DNA of 64,000 nt. Source: Branchiostoma floridae. Its lineage: Eukaryota; Chordata; Leptocardii; Amphioxiformes; Branchiostomatidae. Shown here one piece after another: positions 63,772 through 64,000 of this stretch. A model generated the notes under the pieces. It was not told where the DNA came from, searched no databases, and worked only from the letters and a program-made list of their open reading frames with translations. The position numbers were made by a program, and so were the translations under genes. The stretch is from the NCBI RefSeq assembly GCF_000003815.2, contig NC_049990.1:163477-227476 (forward strand), written 5' to 3'. The stretch's first letter is position 1, and each line of letters opens with the position of its first letter.

Positions 63772-64000
63772 AGCGTGGGAGTAACTTCACAACTGGGGCC
63801 GCCTCAGCGGGCCAGAAACATGCCGCTCACTTCCAGCTGATGTCAGATGGGCCGTGCCATTACCCCAGCAGGGGGGTGGCTGAACTTGTGTGGTGCCAGC
63901 TGCCCCCTCCCAGGACTGGTGGGCCGGTCCCCCGTGACCTGTGCCCTATTGTTCTAGCGGAGACATGTGTGTGTGGAGAGGGGTGTGAGATAATGACAAC

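Noticed and set aside
1-64000. tRNA, rRNA or snRNA genes
   Set aside because: I saw no cloverleaf or conserved core; only one poor tRNA-like remnant at 31985-32085.

Overview
This is a eukaryotic, animal-type window. It has intron-split genes with GT/AG junctions, 3' UTRs, a LINE, several kinds of DNA-transposon MITE, telomere-like TTAGGG tracts and a very high density of tandem repeats. The best guess for the source is a lancelet (Branchiostoma). This is inferred from a single MCF2/MCF2L-type RhoGEF, a CR1-like LINE and, above all, minisatellites that run across exon/intron boundaries, a habit I recall being described in amphioxus. No search was run.

Left end (1-11112, + strand): three membrane-protein genes in a row. 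The first is the 3' part of a leucine-rich-repeat receptor-like gene (exons 187-396 and 1183-2667; LRRs, LRRCT, FN3-like domain, one membrane helix). Next come two small type I membrane proteins (CDS 6955-7518 and 9292-11112). They share a juxtamembrane and membrane segment but have unrelated, repeat-built outer parts. The second is assembled almost entirely from three separate in-frame minisatellites.

Rest of the window (13357-63771, - strand): one large gene, the lancelet-type counterpart of vertebrate MCF2L/DBS, read from right to left. Fourteen common exons (26916 down to 13357) encode the Sec14/CRAL-TRIO domain, the spectrin-like region and the linker that ends just before the DH domain. 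All splice phases agree. Upstream lie five well-supported alternative first coding exons and one weak one (63.7, 56.5, 50.4, 46.9, 29.7 and 28.7 kb). Each ends in phase 1, so each can join the same second exon. The DH, PH and SH3 exons are not in the window. If the gene continues leftward, the three + strand genes sit inside one of its introns.

The introns hold a CR1-like LINE cut by an assembly gap (19562-21425; N run 21426-22379) and a second gap (37699-38370). They also hold a recent 1.6-kb element with 410-bp inverted repeats, two ~328-bp hAT-like MITEs (one inserted in an older foldback element), TTAA-flanked Kolobok-like and piggyBac-like elements, and dozens of tandem arrays. A CpG-rich spot at 57.65-58.4 kb with a TCTCGCGAGA palindrome looks like a promoter, possibly of a small + strand gene.

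The most striking pattern is that many arrays are copies of a splice junction: exon edge plus splice site plus intron flank. This is seen at about ten junctions in unrelated genes, so duplication centred on splice sites seems to shape this locus. Exon coordinates come from reading splice sites and from remembered similarity to vertebrate MCF2L; neither has been tested against transcripts.
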